A stretch of DNA of 64,000 bases, taken from NCBI GenBank assembly GCA_963932465.1, contig OZ010792.1, forward strand, positions 188,507,556-188,571,555, in the 5' to 3' direction. A model generated the notes under the pieces. That model was not told where the DNA came from. It did not search any database and saw only the letters and a list, made by a program, of their open reading frames with translations. The DNA is from Maratus speciosus. Lineage: Eukaryota; Arthropoda; Arachnida; Araneae; Salticidae. How positions within the stretch are numbered: the first letter of the stretch is position 1; every line of letters starts with the position of its first letter. Shown here one piece after another: positions 45,955-58,063 of the stretch. The position numbers and the translations under genes are program-made.

Positions 45955-48900
45955 GCAGATTCTCAAAACAGCCGCGACACCCCATTTGGCAACTTTTCTG
46001 ACAAGCGCCAAGTACCCCACATACGCCAATCTAAAATGCGGCAACCTGAAAACTAACGTGATTGGTCCACTTTCCTGAATGCTTCCAGACTGTTTTTTAC
46101 TACGTCATCGCCCTGGAATCATGGGAAATACAATATTTATAAATAACGATGTATTAGAAAACACAGGAAAGCTGATTTTTATGAGATTCAAAATAAAACA
46201 AATAATTTCAACATAAGTTTATTGAAAATGTGAAATTTTTAAAGTACCTTTTCAAATCAGAGTAACGATATAATGGATTAAAATTTTCATTTCTCAACAA
46301 TTTTCATAAAAAATCATGGGGTCATTTAATATTGTAAGTATATGCCTATATTATAGTAAACATTGAACAATTCATTTCTAATTTAAAGGAGTATGAATGC
46401 TTCGCGTTCATAAAAAAATAGTATATATCACTGAATACAGCAACCTAGTTCTGCAGCAATCTGAAAAACGCAGGAAACTCTTTAAAGCGGTAATCAGCGT
46501 ACATGTATGAACGCTTCGCGTTCATTAACCAAAAAAAAACATCACTGTCACCAGCAGTTCTCGGTGTGTAGCAATCTCAAATTCAGCAGTTCTCGCTACC
46601 TAGCAATCTCAAAATTCAGCAGTTCTCGCTGCATAGCAATATCAAAATTCAGCAATTCTCAATGCGTAGCAATATCAAAATTCAGCAGTTCACGTTGCGT
46701 AGCAATATCAAAATGTACAAAACTCGTAAGGTCAGCATACATGAGAAATATACAATAAACGGCTAATATAAAACACTATAATAAAAAATACATAAAATTA
46801 TTAACATACCTTAACAAACATCTCCTTTCTTGAAAACAAACTCTATACAGTACAGGACCTCGAATCCGGAATCCTAAAATCCGGAAGACCCAAAATCCGG
46901 AATGAATAAAGAAATCTGAAATTCCGCGATGAGATGGAATAAATAATTCCGGAAAACGCCCATAGATGGCGCTACGCGCATACATAACACAGTTTCCAAC
47001 TAAGCAAGACTAAACTAAACTCAAGACAACTGCACTCAACTTAATAAGTTTGTTGATATGTTTTTATATTATAGTTTTAATCTAAATACTATTTGCTGAC
47101 AGAGTTAGAAAAGTTAGTGTGTGCACACATTTTAAATTTATTTAAAAAAAAAAAACCTTGTTCTTCATTTAATAGAAAATACAAAAAGAACAAATAAATT
47201 AACAGAAGGAAGATTTTAAAAGATGCATAGAATATATTTACAATATTTATAAGTAAAGATGTTTTGCTATGGCCTCCCCCCTCCCCCTCTCCTTCAAATG
47301 TTCAACAAATTTCCTTTTTCGAAAAAAATTCTGTTTGTAAGCACCGTACGAAAAATATTTTTTCTTTAACTCAAAGGGAAAAAAAAATATCTATGCATGG
47401 TTTCTTTCTGCATGACAAAACATACTATCCATCCAAAGCTGATGATCTCATTCTGATAACGTTGACTTCCCACTTCACAGAGTTAAATAAACAAGTTGAA
47501 TAAACAAAACAAACCGCAGATAGATATCTCGTTTTTCTTTGCAGTTATTCTATAGTGGCCTTTTTTTAAGAGGTACATTATATTTTAATAAAAATTTGTT
47601 ACACAGGCTAATTTACTATTATTGCAGCTTGCTGAAAATTTGAAAGAAATTAGTCAATTAGCAACGGAGATAATTATTTTTTTAATAGAGGAAAAAAACT
47701 GGTTTCGCTCTTTTTTTCTGTTTGCTTGCAAGTCAATAATTTCTTTCTTGTGCAATCAAACAACGCGAACTTAAAAACACATTTACGAAGTCCTTTTTAT
47801 ACGAAAAAAATAGAGTTTGAATAGATTTCCTCTTGTTTTTGTTTATTTTTAAACTTTCTTAGAACATTTTATTTTAAAAATTTAAATGTTTCTCTCTTTA
47901 TTTTCACTGAGTCTAATACTGCAATTCGCGATATAGATTCCTAGACCTTGCTATGCTCTCACGAACAACAACGTATTTTCATTTTCTAAAAGATGTTTTA
48001 ATGTTGCTAATAATGTGCAGGATTTAAAAAAAATTCTTTTTTTTTGTAATTTGTTTTCGTCTGTTTACTTAAACTAAGCCCTACACGGCAATTGATATAG
48101 ATTCCTAGGCGTAACTCGGCTCTCGTGAACGACGACACATTTTCTAAAAGATGTTTTAATATTCCTAAGAATATGATGTATTAAAAAAAAAATTCTTATC
48201 CTTATTTTCAATTATTTTTTGTAATTTGCATTTTTGACTGTTTATTTACTCTAAACCAAACATGGCAATTTGCGATATAGACTGCTTCGCAGCATGTAAA
48301 ATTTTGCCACGGGCATCTACTGTATCTGTTTATTTATTGTTTTGGTTAAGGACCTGAAATCCGGAAAATTCCGAAATCCGGAACGATCGCGGTCCCGGCC
48401 AGTCCGGATTTGAGGTCCCATACTGTAAAATGTTGAAATGCCATAATTTCGTAAATTTCTAGTCGTCGATAAACTTCATTTAATTTTCCAGCAGAAAAAA
48501 TGAACAAATACTCACAATTTCAAACTAAATTACACAGGGACTTTAACTTTCAAATTTTACAACTAAAAACAGCAAAATATATTAACAATAACAAACTCTA
48601 GCCTTACAGTCATTTAATTTTACAATTACAAAACGTCTTTCTTCTACACCTCGTCTCGCACCTCGTTGTACACAAATTACAAAACATGCGGAGTTGAGTT
48701 GTCAAAGGTAGGCGTAGCCATCCAATACACAAGAAATTAACCAATCCAAATTCAAGATCACACAACTGAAGGCTTGGAAAGAATTTACGAAACGAACTGG
48801 CAACAACAAAGATCCATTTATCGCCTCGCCAAATTGAACGATGCCAAGTGTCTTGGCTGTTTTGGGATTCAGCCAAAAAATTTGGTAAAAATCATATGTG

Positions 48901-48960
48901 TCACCTTTCTGCTTTACAAAATCAACTTTAGTAAATGTTCATTTAAAAATTTCTAAAAAA
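45955..48960 (-). repeat. Inverted repeat copy A in GTF3C6 intron 1
   Basis: Four blocks, at 45955-46260, 46390-46760, 48426-48600 and 48770-48960, match 56990-57262, 54840-55140, 54660-54810 and 54300-54450 in exactly reversed order and orientation. A Tigger element (46848-48425) splits this copy. Within 46550-46720, cagcagttctcgctgcgtagcaat-like units of about 33 bp repeat five times. Confidence 0.85.
46848..48425. mobile_element. Tigger/pogo-type element, TA-flanked
   Basis: A 1578-bp element with ends CAGTACAGGACCTCGAATCC and, reverse complemented, CAGTATGGGACCTCAAATCC. It has aatccgg subterminal repeats on both sides. Inside, gcaattcgcgatatagattcctag-type blocks repeat about every 170-190 bp (47935, 48090, 48265). 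No transposase frame. Inserted in repeat copy A. Confidence 0.88.
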
Positions 48961-49211
48961 CAAATGATAAGTTTTTACAAATCTTAATTCATTTTAATTA
49001 GCTTGGCATTCATTTTATATATTATGTTGTTGTCACATTACTATTAAAGGTAAGCAAACTACTCATACATTTCTGCAAAGTATTAACAAAGAGAGAGAGA
49101 AAAAAACACCATGCTATGTAAAGTATACTTATCTTCATGATAAAAAAAAAAGTAAAAAATGATCAAATTCACATAAAAAAAATATTTTTAAGTTTGAAAA
49201 CAGGTAAAAAT

Positions 49212-51645
49212 CAGGGTTGTTTGGTTTAAACCAAATGGTTTTTTTTAAAAACCATGTTGGTTTTTTTTTTCATGTGGTTTTTTTTTTCGTGTGGTTTTTT
49301 TTCTCTTTTTATTTTCCCTAATGTTTTCCTTTATTTTACACATTGTTGAAAAATGCAAAATCCAAGTTATGCAGAAGCTACAAGCAAAGCTTTAAAAAAA
49401 ATGATGAATTAATAAATTTGTAAAGGTGACAAACATTTTTAATCAATCAAACTTTTATTAAAAGCTTTAAATATACATAACAGACTAACTAATTTTACTA
49501 AAATTAGCTGGGAAGAAAGAAACAAGTAGTTAGTTATTTTTTTTCCTTTTTTTTAAGCCTTTTATTTTTAAAATTAGCCAAAATGGCAGATTTGAGCTAA
49601 AAATACTCTTTTACTACTTAGATTGCTTGATTAGAATTACATATGCCTTGATGACATAATCATAAGTAATTGTCTCCATTGGTTACTTTTTGTTCTGTAT
49701 GCTAATGAATGATTGGCTGTGAGTTTTCTTTGCTATTGGGTTTAGTAAGCTTTTGTTTTTCTTGCATTCTTACATTGGGATTGGGGTTTCGCACTATGAT
49801 TTTATTCTGTTACCAGCAGGATTGGTACGGTTTAAATCAATTCGCTAACCAACTGGTTTTTTAGAAAAGATCTAATATAATATTTTCTCATTTTTGTAAT
49901 TTAAGTGTTTCAAGTTATTGGATATAAATAATTTCTACTTTTAACAGTCTTATCCCAGCAGTCACAGTGAGACATAGTGAGTCTATGTTATATTTGTATG
50001 CATGTAAAATGTAAATTGCATGTGTTGATGAACATATCTGAAGCTCTAAAGATAAAATTTAAAACATGTGAATGTAGCAAAGATAAAATAGATTTAAAAT
50101 ATTCAATATCTTGAATAAAATATTTTCCTTTGAGAAAACGCAGATTATTTATAATTAAACATAAAATGACCTTTAAGATTTCATTCGAGTTGCAAAAGAA
50201 AATTTTCTTGATTGGGGAGATTATCTTTTAAGGCTGTTCTCAACTGTTCTACTCAACAAGCACAAAATGCTTTGACACATTTACAAATTCATTTTTTAAC
50301 GGAAAGATATAAAATTGGAAGGCCTGACTGGAAGCGATTTGGGATCAAACTGTGTTTTCCATTTTTGATAAATAAATTGCATATTGAGTTATAAGCAATT
50401 TTAATCGTGTGACAAAGATGTTTTTAACCTTCCTTGAGTAGTTATTTTTCTTTTGAACGGAAATTCGATTCAAAATGCCAACTTTGACACTATTTTCTGA
50501 AAGATCTATTGTGTTTGCAAAAAAAAAAAAAAAAAAAAAAAAAACGGAAAACCCAGTTCTATTACAAAGTTTCTGAACAACAGCATCTGCTAGTTTCATG
50601 CATTTCCAAACAAAAATAAATTAAAACTTATGTCATAAAGTTGCCCTTTTGGATTTGAGAAACAGACTTAAGAATGAAAAAGAAACTCAAGATATGAAGT
50701 CGAATAAGAGGACATTGAAAAATTGGGTGCTAGCAAAGCACCTGTTTACTTTTAACTAAAATATGCAATAAGATGCATTTAAATTGTCTATTGCATAATC
50801 AAATCCACTATTTAGATCTGACAAAAAAAGGGTAAAAATCAAGATAAGGTTTGCGTGAGACATAACAGAAAAGAGTCTCATAAAAATGCCAAAAATATAT
50901 ATTATGAATTTTTAGTTTAGACATTTAAAATAAAATAGCTTAGAAAAAAAATCCTGCGTATTAAGTCTGATGGCTGTTTAAATGCTTTAGTGGATGACAA
51001 CTTTTATAAAACTACTTTCCATTTTAAGATCAATGTTTTCAGTAGTCTAAAAAGCTGGTAAATAGGTATTTCTATTTATTTTACTGTCGCTTTTTTTTTA
51101 ACGTGGCAGTTTCTGAGAGGAGGTGCCAAATGACAATACACAATACTTCTTGAAACGTGTAAAGACCCTACTGCTAAATTCAAATCATTCCAGGAATTCT
51201 TTATAAAAAGCTTTACTTTCAATAAAAGATAATAATTGTTCATGTAGTGTTCTAACAGAAAAATCAGATATCTCAGATTGCAAATATTTCAAAGAAATTA
51301 TTTTGAATAGCTATGGGAAAGTATATTATATTTATGAAACTACACCATATATTTATTTATAATACTAGTAATCAAAAGATTGTTTATTAAGATTTTCAAG
51401 GTATCAATGTTTCACTATGTAGAACATTTTATTCATGGACCATAAGACATAGCTTTTACTAAAGATGTTTAACTTTTAAATGATTTCAATTTTCTACATA
51501 ATTGATTGTAATTATTCAATTTAAATTATTTTTAAATTAAGTTATATTACTTATATATCCAACAATGTTTATTTTTATCAATAAATATGCATGTATATGT
51601 AATAGGAAAATATATTTAAAAAACCCTGGTTTTTTAGCAACCCTG
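49212..51645. mobile_element. hAT element related to 11478-12979, reverse orientation
   Basis: CAGGGTTGTTTGG to TAGCAACCCTG, flanked by GTAAAAAT and GGTAAAAT (imperfect). Most of it is the reverse complement of 11478-12979, including the internal ctgttaccagcaggattgg junction. Relative to that copy it has an extra segment of about 0.95 kb (49946-50990) which contains a piggyBac-like MITE at 50232-50667. Confidence 0.82.
50232..50667. mobile_element. piggyBac-like MITE (copy 2)
   Basis: 436 bp with TTAA on both sides. The left end begins ggctgttctcaa and the right end, reverse complemented, begins gtctgtttctcaa. A run of more than 20 A lies at about 50520. Inserted inside a hAT element in GTF3C6 intron 1. 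Confidence 0.82.
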
Positions 51646-51653
51646 GGTAAAAT

Positions 51654-53040
51654 AATTATTTAGATTATTTAGTCCTTTTTTGAATATTTTACTTTAAAAA
51701 TACAAATTCAAAATCTTGAAACATCATTCTTTAGTCTCACAAAAATCAGAAAACTTATGAATGGGTGAGTGTACTAGTATTATTAATTGATACTTGTATT
51801 TTTACCCATTACCACTTTTATTTAAAAAAAGAAAGAAAACTGTTTTCAAACAACATAATTTATTGGTAGTAATATAAAAGTTTGTTGTCATGTTTAATTT
51901 GAAATGCAGCACTAACGTGCAATGTACTATTCCATTTTTATTTTATTTTGCGGATAAGCCTGTTTAATTTTCTAAGAAAGGATATAAGCTGCTATTTCTC
52001 TGTTTTCTCTTACATTTTGACAAAAAAAAAAAAAAAAAAAAAATTAAGATTTGTGATCTCCCATCTACAGAACTTGATCGCATAAACTATTTTGAAGATT
52101 ATCTGACTCTGCCATCAAAAAAGGTGTCCATTAATGGGCATGATATAAGACTCTATCTGCAAACAGGTAAACAAAGGGAATAGGCACAATGTTAAATTCT
52201 GTGCTAAGCAAATATCTATTTAAAAAGGAATGTGATTTGATCATTGTGAAAAGTTTAAATTTTGTTATTTGACTTTACCCTCTCTAAAACTTTCAAGATA
52301 ACTTAATCATGTTCCTACCTAGTTCTACCTCCTAATCAAATCATCGAAATATATTTCAATACTGTCGTCAAACAATTTAAAATTCTTTTTTTTTCAAACT
52401 TTTCAAGTGCAGAGCAGATTCCAAAAGGTAACCTATTAAAATAGTAGGTAATGCTAATGACCAAAAGAAAAATACACATTTCTAAGCTAATTTCATCTAA
52501 TACAATTTGTCAAAATCCCTCTTTTAGTTCAAGTAAAAAAGAATAAAAATAAGACATTTAATAAATAAATTCTATTGTAAAGTTTTTAATTTTTCAACAC
52601 AATAAGTAACAATAAGGCATATTTTGAGGAGAGGATGGATTATATATAATAAGATGGTTGGTTAACCGAGTGTGTCGGATAATTGAGAGTCTATAGTATA
52701 TATTCCACCCCTGGACAGTAGAAAGTAGTCAATGGGAAAATAGACAAGAAAATATTAATTGAATGTAAATTTGTTATGTAATCATGTATGAATTCGAATT
52801 GTATTTATTATTTGGAAAGTTAAAATTTTTATGCCCAGATCCCAAGACCTGCAGGATTGTACATTAATCAGGCCCTGGTAAACATAATCATAATGCTAAA
52901 ATATTATGATATAATGAAATGGTAGTAAGGGTATGAATTTCATATAGATGTGTATTAATAAAATAGCAATAATTGGTTCTATTAAAAAAATATATATATA
53001 ATAGCATGTTTCTAGTATGATATTGTTATTCTTATTTTAG
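51654..53040 (+). other. GTF3C6 intron 1, distal part
   Basis: No gene. Contains an A tract near 52022, a scrap of the GTCCATTACTGG-type repeat at 52120, and a solo Tigger-like end (cggataattgagagtctatagta) at 52675-52698. The last bases provide the branch and pyrimidine region of exon 2. Confidence 0.5.
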
Positions 53041-53121
53041 GAAGCTGTTGTCCTTGTGGAACTGAATGGAATAATTGATCCCAATTTTTTACTTCAGGAG
53101 CAGACACCTACAAAAATATTA
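53041..53121 (+). CDS. GTF3C6: GTF3C6 exon 2 (TFIIIC subunit 6 domain, first part)
   Basis: This 81-bp exon encodes 27 residues, beginning EAVVLVELNGIIDPNFL. That closely matches the start of the TFIIIC subunit 6 domain, where vertebrate proteins read LVLVELSGIID. A pyrimidine-rich acceptor ending tttag precedes it and a gtatgt donor follows it; both borders are phase 0. GTF3C6 is a small subunit of TFIIIC, the nuclear factor that binds the internal A and B boxes of tRNA genes and recruits TFIIIB and RNA polymerase III. The exon is free of stops and has no competing frame. It sits between two oppositely oriented copies of a 1.4-kb repeat (about 45955-48960 and 54300-57262), which could affect its splicing. 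Confidence 0.87.
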
Positions 53122-53378
53122 GTATGTTTTATTTAATTTTGTTTCCTTGTATCAAAGCATTTTCAGTTTATCAGACTACCACATAACCATAAGCTCTGCA
53201 TTAACCTTGACTTTTGCGTTGAAAATTGTTGCCATTTTTTATAAATATTAGTGAATTCCTACTGGCCTAAAAGCATTGTCCATTTAGGGAATATGTGCTA
53301 GAGTTTTCTGTCACATATTCTGTTTAGATTTTTTTTGTTGTTCCTTTTTTTATTATGCCAAAATTTATTTAAATACAT

Positions 53379-53610
53379 GGTACTTCTGAGTTATCCCGTT
53401 GACCAAATTACTGTCGCCAAATTGTAAGATTAATTGCCAATAATAAATTAATTGTAAGATTAAATGCCAATAAAACCATTAATTCGATGTTTTATTTGTA
53501 TTTTTATTAATGTTTTACTAATTTATTTGTTCTTTCTTTATTTAAAATAAAAAATTATGTCAGTGTGTATAATTTGGCGAAATTAGTCGATGGTATAACT
53601 AAGAAGTACC
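53379..53610. mobile_element. hAT MITE, GGTACTTC ends, TSD AAATACAT
   Basis: 232 bp flanked by perfect AAATACAT (53371-53378 and 53611-53618). Same family as 14301-14595. Lies 258 bp downstream of GTF3C6 exon 2. Confidence 0.9.
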
Positions 53611-55249
53611 AAATACATTAATTTATCGGTGTCTATTTCCAAACTGTTTTAATTAACTTTTTTCTCTAAAATGTGATCTCTTCTTTTTAAATATCTTTTC
53701 CAGCTTCATTTTATCTGCATATGCATTTTGTAAATAAAATGTAAAAAGAAACGCGAATTTCTATATCATATGTTTCTCTGTCAACAATTTCAAAGTTCGT
53801 TGATGATGATGTTTAGCTTTCCTTATCATGGTGCAATTGTTTAAAAAAAAGCTTTTATTAAACCTTTAACATACTTATATATTACAACTTTAGCTCATTA
53901 GCCTCCTTGCAAAATTCTTTTTTACTTTCGACAACTCGTCTGCTGCCTGATTAATTTGATCTCGGAATGCCAGATTTTCACAAAACCCTTTAATAGCCAA
54001 TGCTGTCTCTCCATCTTTCCTCATCAAATCACAAAGGTTTTTGCGATTTTGTATTCCACGCATAATGGCTGTTAATATGAGTGATGAAATTTTGATAATT
54101 TTTCTGCTGTCTCGCTATGTTGTGTTTGATTTTGTCTAAGTCTTTTTAATGGAGCTGCCTCTTCTAAAGTATTCACGACTAATTTATATGTATGATTTTT
54201 CCTTTAAGTAAACATTTTTTGATTCTGCATATGGAGTTTTTTTATTGTGAAATCAAACCTGGTTAAGTTATTAATTTGGATATTACGCTAGCTTCAGCAA
54301 TTAATGTCATATAATGAAATAAATTATTTTGGCTGAATCCTAGTACAAGCGAGACACTTGGCGACCATGAATTTGGCAAGGCGATAAATCATTTCTTCTG
54401 GTAGTATCACTTTTTTTGTATTTTTGGTTACGCCTACCTGAAAACATCGTTTATTGACATCATTGATGATGTATTCTGAAATTCGAGATTGAAAAATTAG
54501 CTCAGCGATGTTTTGACAACTCAACTCCACATGTTTTGTAATTTGTAGTAAGGAAAGTCTGGAGAAGGGAGACATTTTGTATTGGTTTTTAATTGTAAAA
54601 TTAAAATGACAAGGCAAAGTTTGATATTGTTTAATATTTGTTCAATTTTTTTATGCTATTTTTATTTGTAAAATTTGCAAGTTAAAGTACCTGTGGGATT
54701 TAGTTTGAAATTGTGAGTATTTGTTAATTTTTTTTGCTGGAAAGTTCAATGACGGTTTACTGAAAGCTGGAAATTTGTGAAATTATGGCAATTCAATATT
54801 TTTTGGAGTTGTGTTTCAAGAAAGGAGATGTCTGTTAAGGTATGTTAATAATTTTATGCATATTTTATTGTAATGTTTTATATTAGCCGTTTATTGTATA
54901 TTTTTCATGCATTCAGGCTTTACGAGTTTCGTGCGTTTTTGATGCACTGCTAGTTTGCTGAATCCAGTGATTTTTTTTTTTTTCGGTTTATGAATGCGTA
55001 GCGTTCATACGTGCATTTACTAATTGCCACTTTAAGGAGTTTCTTGTGTTTATCAGATTGCTGCAGAACTAGGTTGCTGTATTGAGTGATATATATATTA
55101 TATTTTTTCATGAACACAATGCGTTCATACTTACGTAAATTAGAAATGAATTGTTCAATGTTTACTCTGATATAGGTAGGTACTTTAAAAGATTGAAATG
55201 ATGCAATGATTTAATCATTAAATCATTACTCTGATTTAAAAAGGTAGTT

Positions 55250-56962
55250 CAGTGATGGAACAGCTGCGCCAATTGCTCCAATTGCGCCAAATCGATAATG
55301 CTGCGCATTTCTGCGCCAAAACGATCATTTTTCAACAAAATTGCGCCCAACTACGGCAATTCAATAATAATTCTTGAGCCAAATCGATCATTTTCCACCC
55401 GAATTTCGCCAAAAGATTGTGAATTTGGTCAAAAGATCGCGAAAAACACGCGATGTTTCTCAAATGATCACGAAAAAAAAGTTAATTTTAACAAAGGGCC
55501 GCTAATTTCGTCAAAAAACGAACAAAACGTGGTCAAAAGATACCAAAAAAAAACGCAAATTTTGTCGAAAGATCGGGAGAAACACGCGAATTTTGTCAAA
55601 AGATTGCAATAAACATGCGAATTTCGCCAAAAGATTGCCAAAAACATGCGAATTTCGTGAAAGGATCGCGAGAAAAACGTGAATTTGTCTAAAGATCGCT
55701 AATTTCGTCAAAAAACGAACAAAACACGGTCAAAAGATCGTGAAAAAATGCTTATTTATTTAAAAAATGAAGAAAAAACCGCAAATTTCATCAAAAGGCC
55801 TCAAATTTTGACAAAAGATCGTGAAAAACACGAAATTTTCGTCAAAAGATCGCGAAAAACACGCGAATTTCGTCAAAAGATCGCGAAAAACATGTGAATT
55901 TCGTCAAAAGATCGCGAATAACATGCGAATTTCGTCAAAGGATGGCGAAAGAAACGTGAATTTTGTCAAAAGAGCACTAACTTCATCAAAACACGGTCAA
56001 AAGATCACGAAAAAATGCTACTTTCGTTAAAAGGTTGCAAAAAACAAACCAATTTCGTCAAAAGATCGTGAAAAACAAGCGAATTTTGTCAAAGGATCGC
56101 AAGAAAAAATGTGAATTTTCTCAAACGATCGCTAATTTCGTCAAAAAACGAACAAAACGGGGTCAAAAGATCGTGAAAAAATGCTTTTTCGTTAAAATAA
56201 CGCTGGAAAAAATCCCGCAAATTTCATCAAAAGAGCGCGAATAAAACGCAAATTTCGTCAAAAGATCGTGAAAAACATGCGAATTTCGTCAAAGCATCAC
56301 GAAAAAAAAAACGTGAATTTTGACAAAGGATAGCTAACTTCGTCAAAAAACGAACAAAACACTGTCAAAAGATCGTGAAAAAATGCTACTTTCGTTAAAA
56401 TATCGCTAAAAAACCACAAATTTCATCAAAAGGTCGCAAAAAACATGCGAATTTCGTCAAAAGATCGCAAAAAACGCACAAATTTTGTCAAAGGATCGCT
56501 AATTTCGTCAAAAAACGAACAAAACGGGGTCAAAAGATTGTGAAAAAATGCGAATTTCATTAAAAGATCGCAGGAAAAACCACAAATTTCCTCAAAAAGT
56601 TGCAAAAAACTGCAAATTTCGTCAAAAGATTTCGAAAAACTCGCTGATTTCAACAAAGGGTCCGGAAAAATGCGAATTTCATCAAAGGATTGCGAAAGAA
56701 TGCGAAATTTGTGAAAGAGTTGTGGAAAAAACGAGACTTTCGTCAAAAAAACGCGACTTTCGTCAAAGAATTGCAGAAAAAGCGTGAATTTCGTCAACGA
56801 ATACCAAAATGATGTTTTGATGCTCCAAAATAGTTATTTTCTGCTCCAAAATGAGCCTTTTTGCTGCTCTAAAATAGTTATTTTCTGCTCCAAAGTGGCT
56901 TTTTGCTGCTCCAAAATAGTTATTTTCTGCTCCAAAATGAGGTCCGTGCTGTTCCATCACTG
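55250..56962. mobile_element. hAT-like element filled with a 31-bp minisatellite
   Basis: Ends CAGTGATGGAACAGC and GCTGTTCCATCACTG with near-identical flanks GGTAGTTC and GGTAGTTT. Almost the whole interior is tandem repeat. Near the right end ccaaaatagttattttctgc units of about 30 bp form a second short array (56820-56940). No transposase. Confidence 0.8.
55390..56790. repeat. 31-bp GATC-rich minisatellite with higher-order structure
   Basis: Best units near 55840, 55871 and 55902: cgtcaaaagatcgcgaaaaa followed by cacgcgaattt. About 40 units, variably diverged. A longer pattern recurs every 150-210 bp: gctaatttcgtcaaaaaacg followed by aacaaaacgtggtcaaaaga (near 55500, 55695, 56130, 56340 and 56500). 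GATC and gcga/tcgc are the conserved cores. Reading frames through the array are artefacts. Confidence 0.93.
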
Positions 56963-58063
56963 GTAGTTTCAAAATTTCACATTTTTCACTAAATTTATGT
57001 TAAAATCGTTCGTTTTATTTTGAATCTCATAAAAATGAGCTTTCCTGTGTTTTCTAATACGTCCGTTATTTATAAATGTTGTATTTCCCATGATTCCAGG
57101 ATGATGAAGTAGTAGAAAACAGTCTGGTGGCAGTCAAGAAAGTGGATCAATCACGTCAGTTTTCAGGTTGCTGCGTTTTAGATTGATGTATGTGGGGTTG
57201 TTGGTGCATGTCAGAAAAGTCGCCAAATAGGGTGTCTTGCCTGTTCTGGGATTGTGCCATTATTTTTCATCATTTTTATATTTTACAAACATTTTTAAAG
57301 AAAGGATTATTTTTATGATCATTTTTACAAATTATGTATTTAATTTTGTAAACTTTTGAATATTCTATTTAAAAAATATAGACTTAAAAAAAAAGCTACT
57401 AAATTTTGCAATATTTATTTTAATTATTATTATCAATAATAAAGAATGATAGTTTGTTGAAATACTTTTCAGAAGTTGGGGTAAGACAAATTCAAAATTA
57501 GTTTATTTATTTCTTTAATCATCCTTAACAGTAAAAATGTTGTGTTAATCTATATGGAAAGAGGGAGGGAAGTAGAAGTATGTTTCATTCATATCTTGGA
57601 AAATAAAAAACAAATTATAAAAAGTGCTTGGATCTTGGAAAATAATAAACAGATTATAAAAAGTGCGTGGTAAAATCATATTTTCTACATAAAAAATGAT
57701 TTTCACGTGGTTTTATTTTGATATCTTACTTAGAAGACTAGTTAGATAGAAATTCGATAAAAGATTTTCTTTTATTATTATCCAACTTCTTTTTGACTTA
57801 TCAACACAAAATAGAGATAAAAATATTTTCTCAAGAAAGTTTGATCTTTAAGGCCAGTATCTGCTAATGGGAACCAACATCCTCTATATCAGGACTGTCC
57901 AAACTGTCAGTAAGTGTGGGAGCACCTCATCTAGTTTTGAACATTGAAAAGTGCTATTACTGCCCAATATTGCTATTATTGCTTGTATTAAATTGTGTGT
58001 CTATGAATATATTGAGGAAACTGTCTTTTATATAGATATAATATAAAAATATATGTAGATATA

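Larger units (their letters stand above)
54300..57262 (+). repeat. Inverted repeat copy B in GTF3C6 intron 2
   Basis: Counterpart of 45955-48960 in opposite orientation, interrupted by the minisatellite-bearing element 55250-56962. The matching blocks encode similar short peptides in both copies (IYRLAKFMVAKCLA and IYRLAKLNDAKCLG), which is expected from DNA homology and is not evidence of a gene. Confidence 0.85.

Noticed and set aside
48610..48956. Possible small gene shared with 54324-54617 (IYRLAK...KCL peptides)
   Set aside because: Both lie in copies of the same intronic repeat, and the second is the reversed counterpart. No start, splice or domain evidence; similarity follows from DNA homology.
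55298..56797. Lys/Arg-rich and Phe-rich frames across the 31-bp array
   Set aside because: Repeat artefacts: the unit length and lack of TAA/TAG in some frames keep them open. The sequences only repeat the same short peptide.
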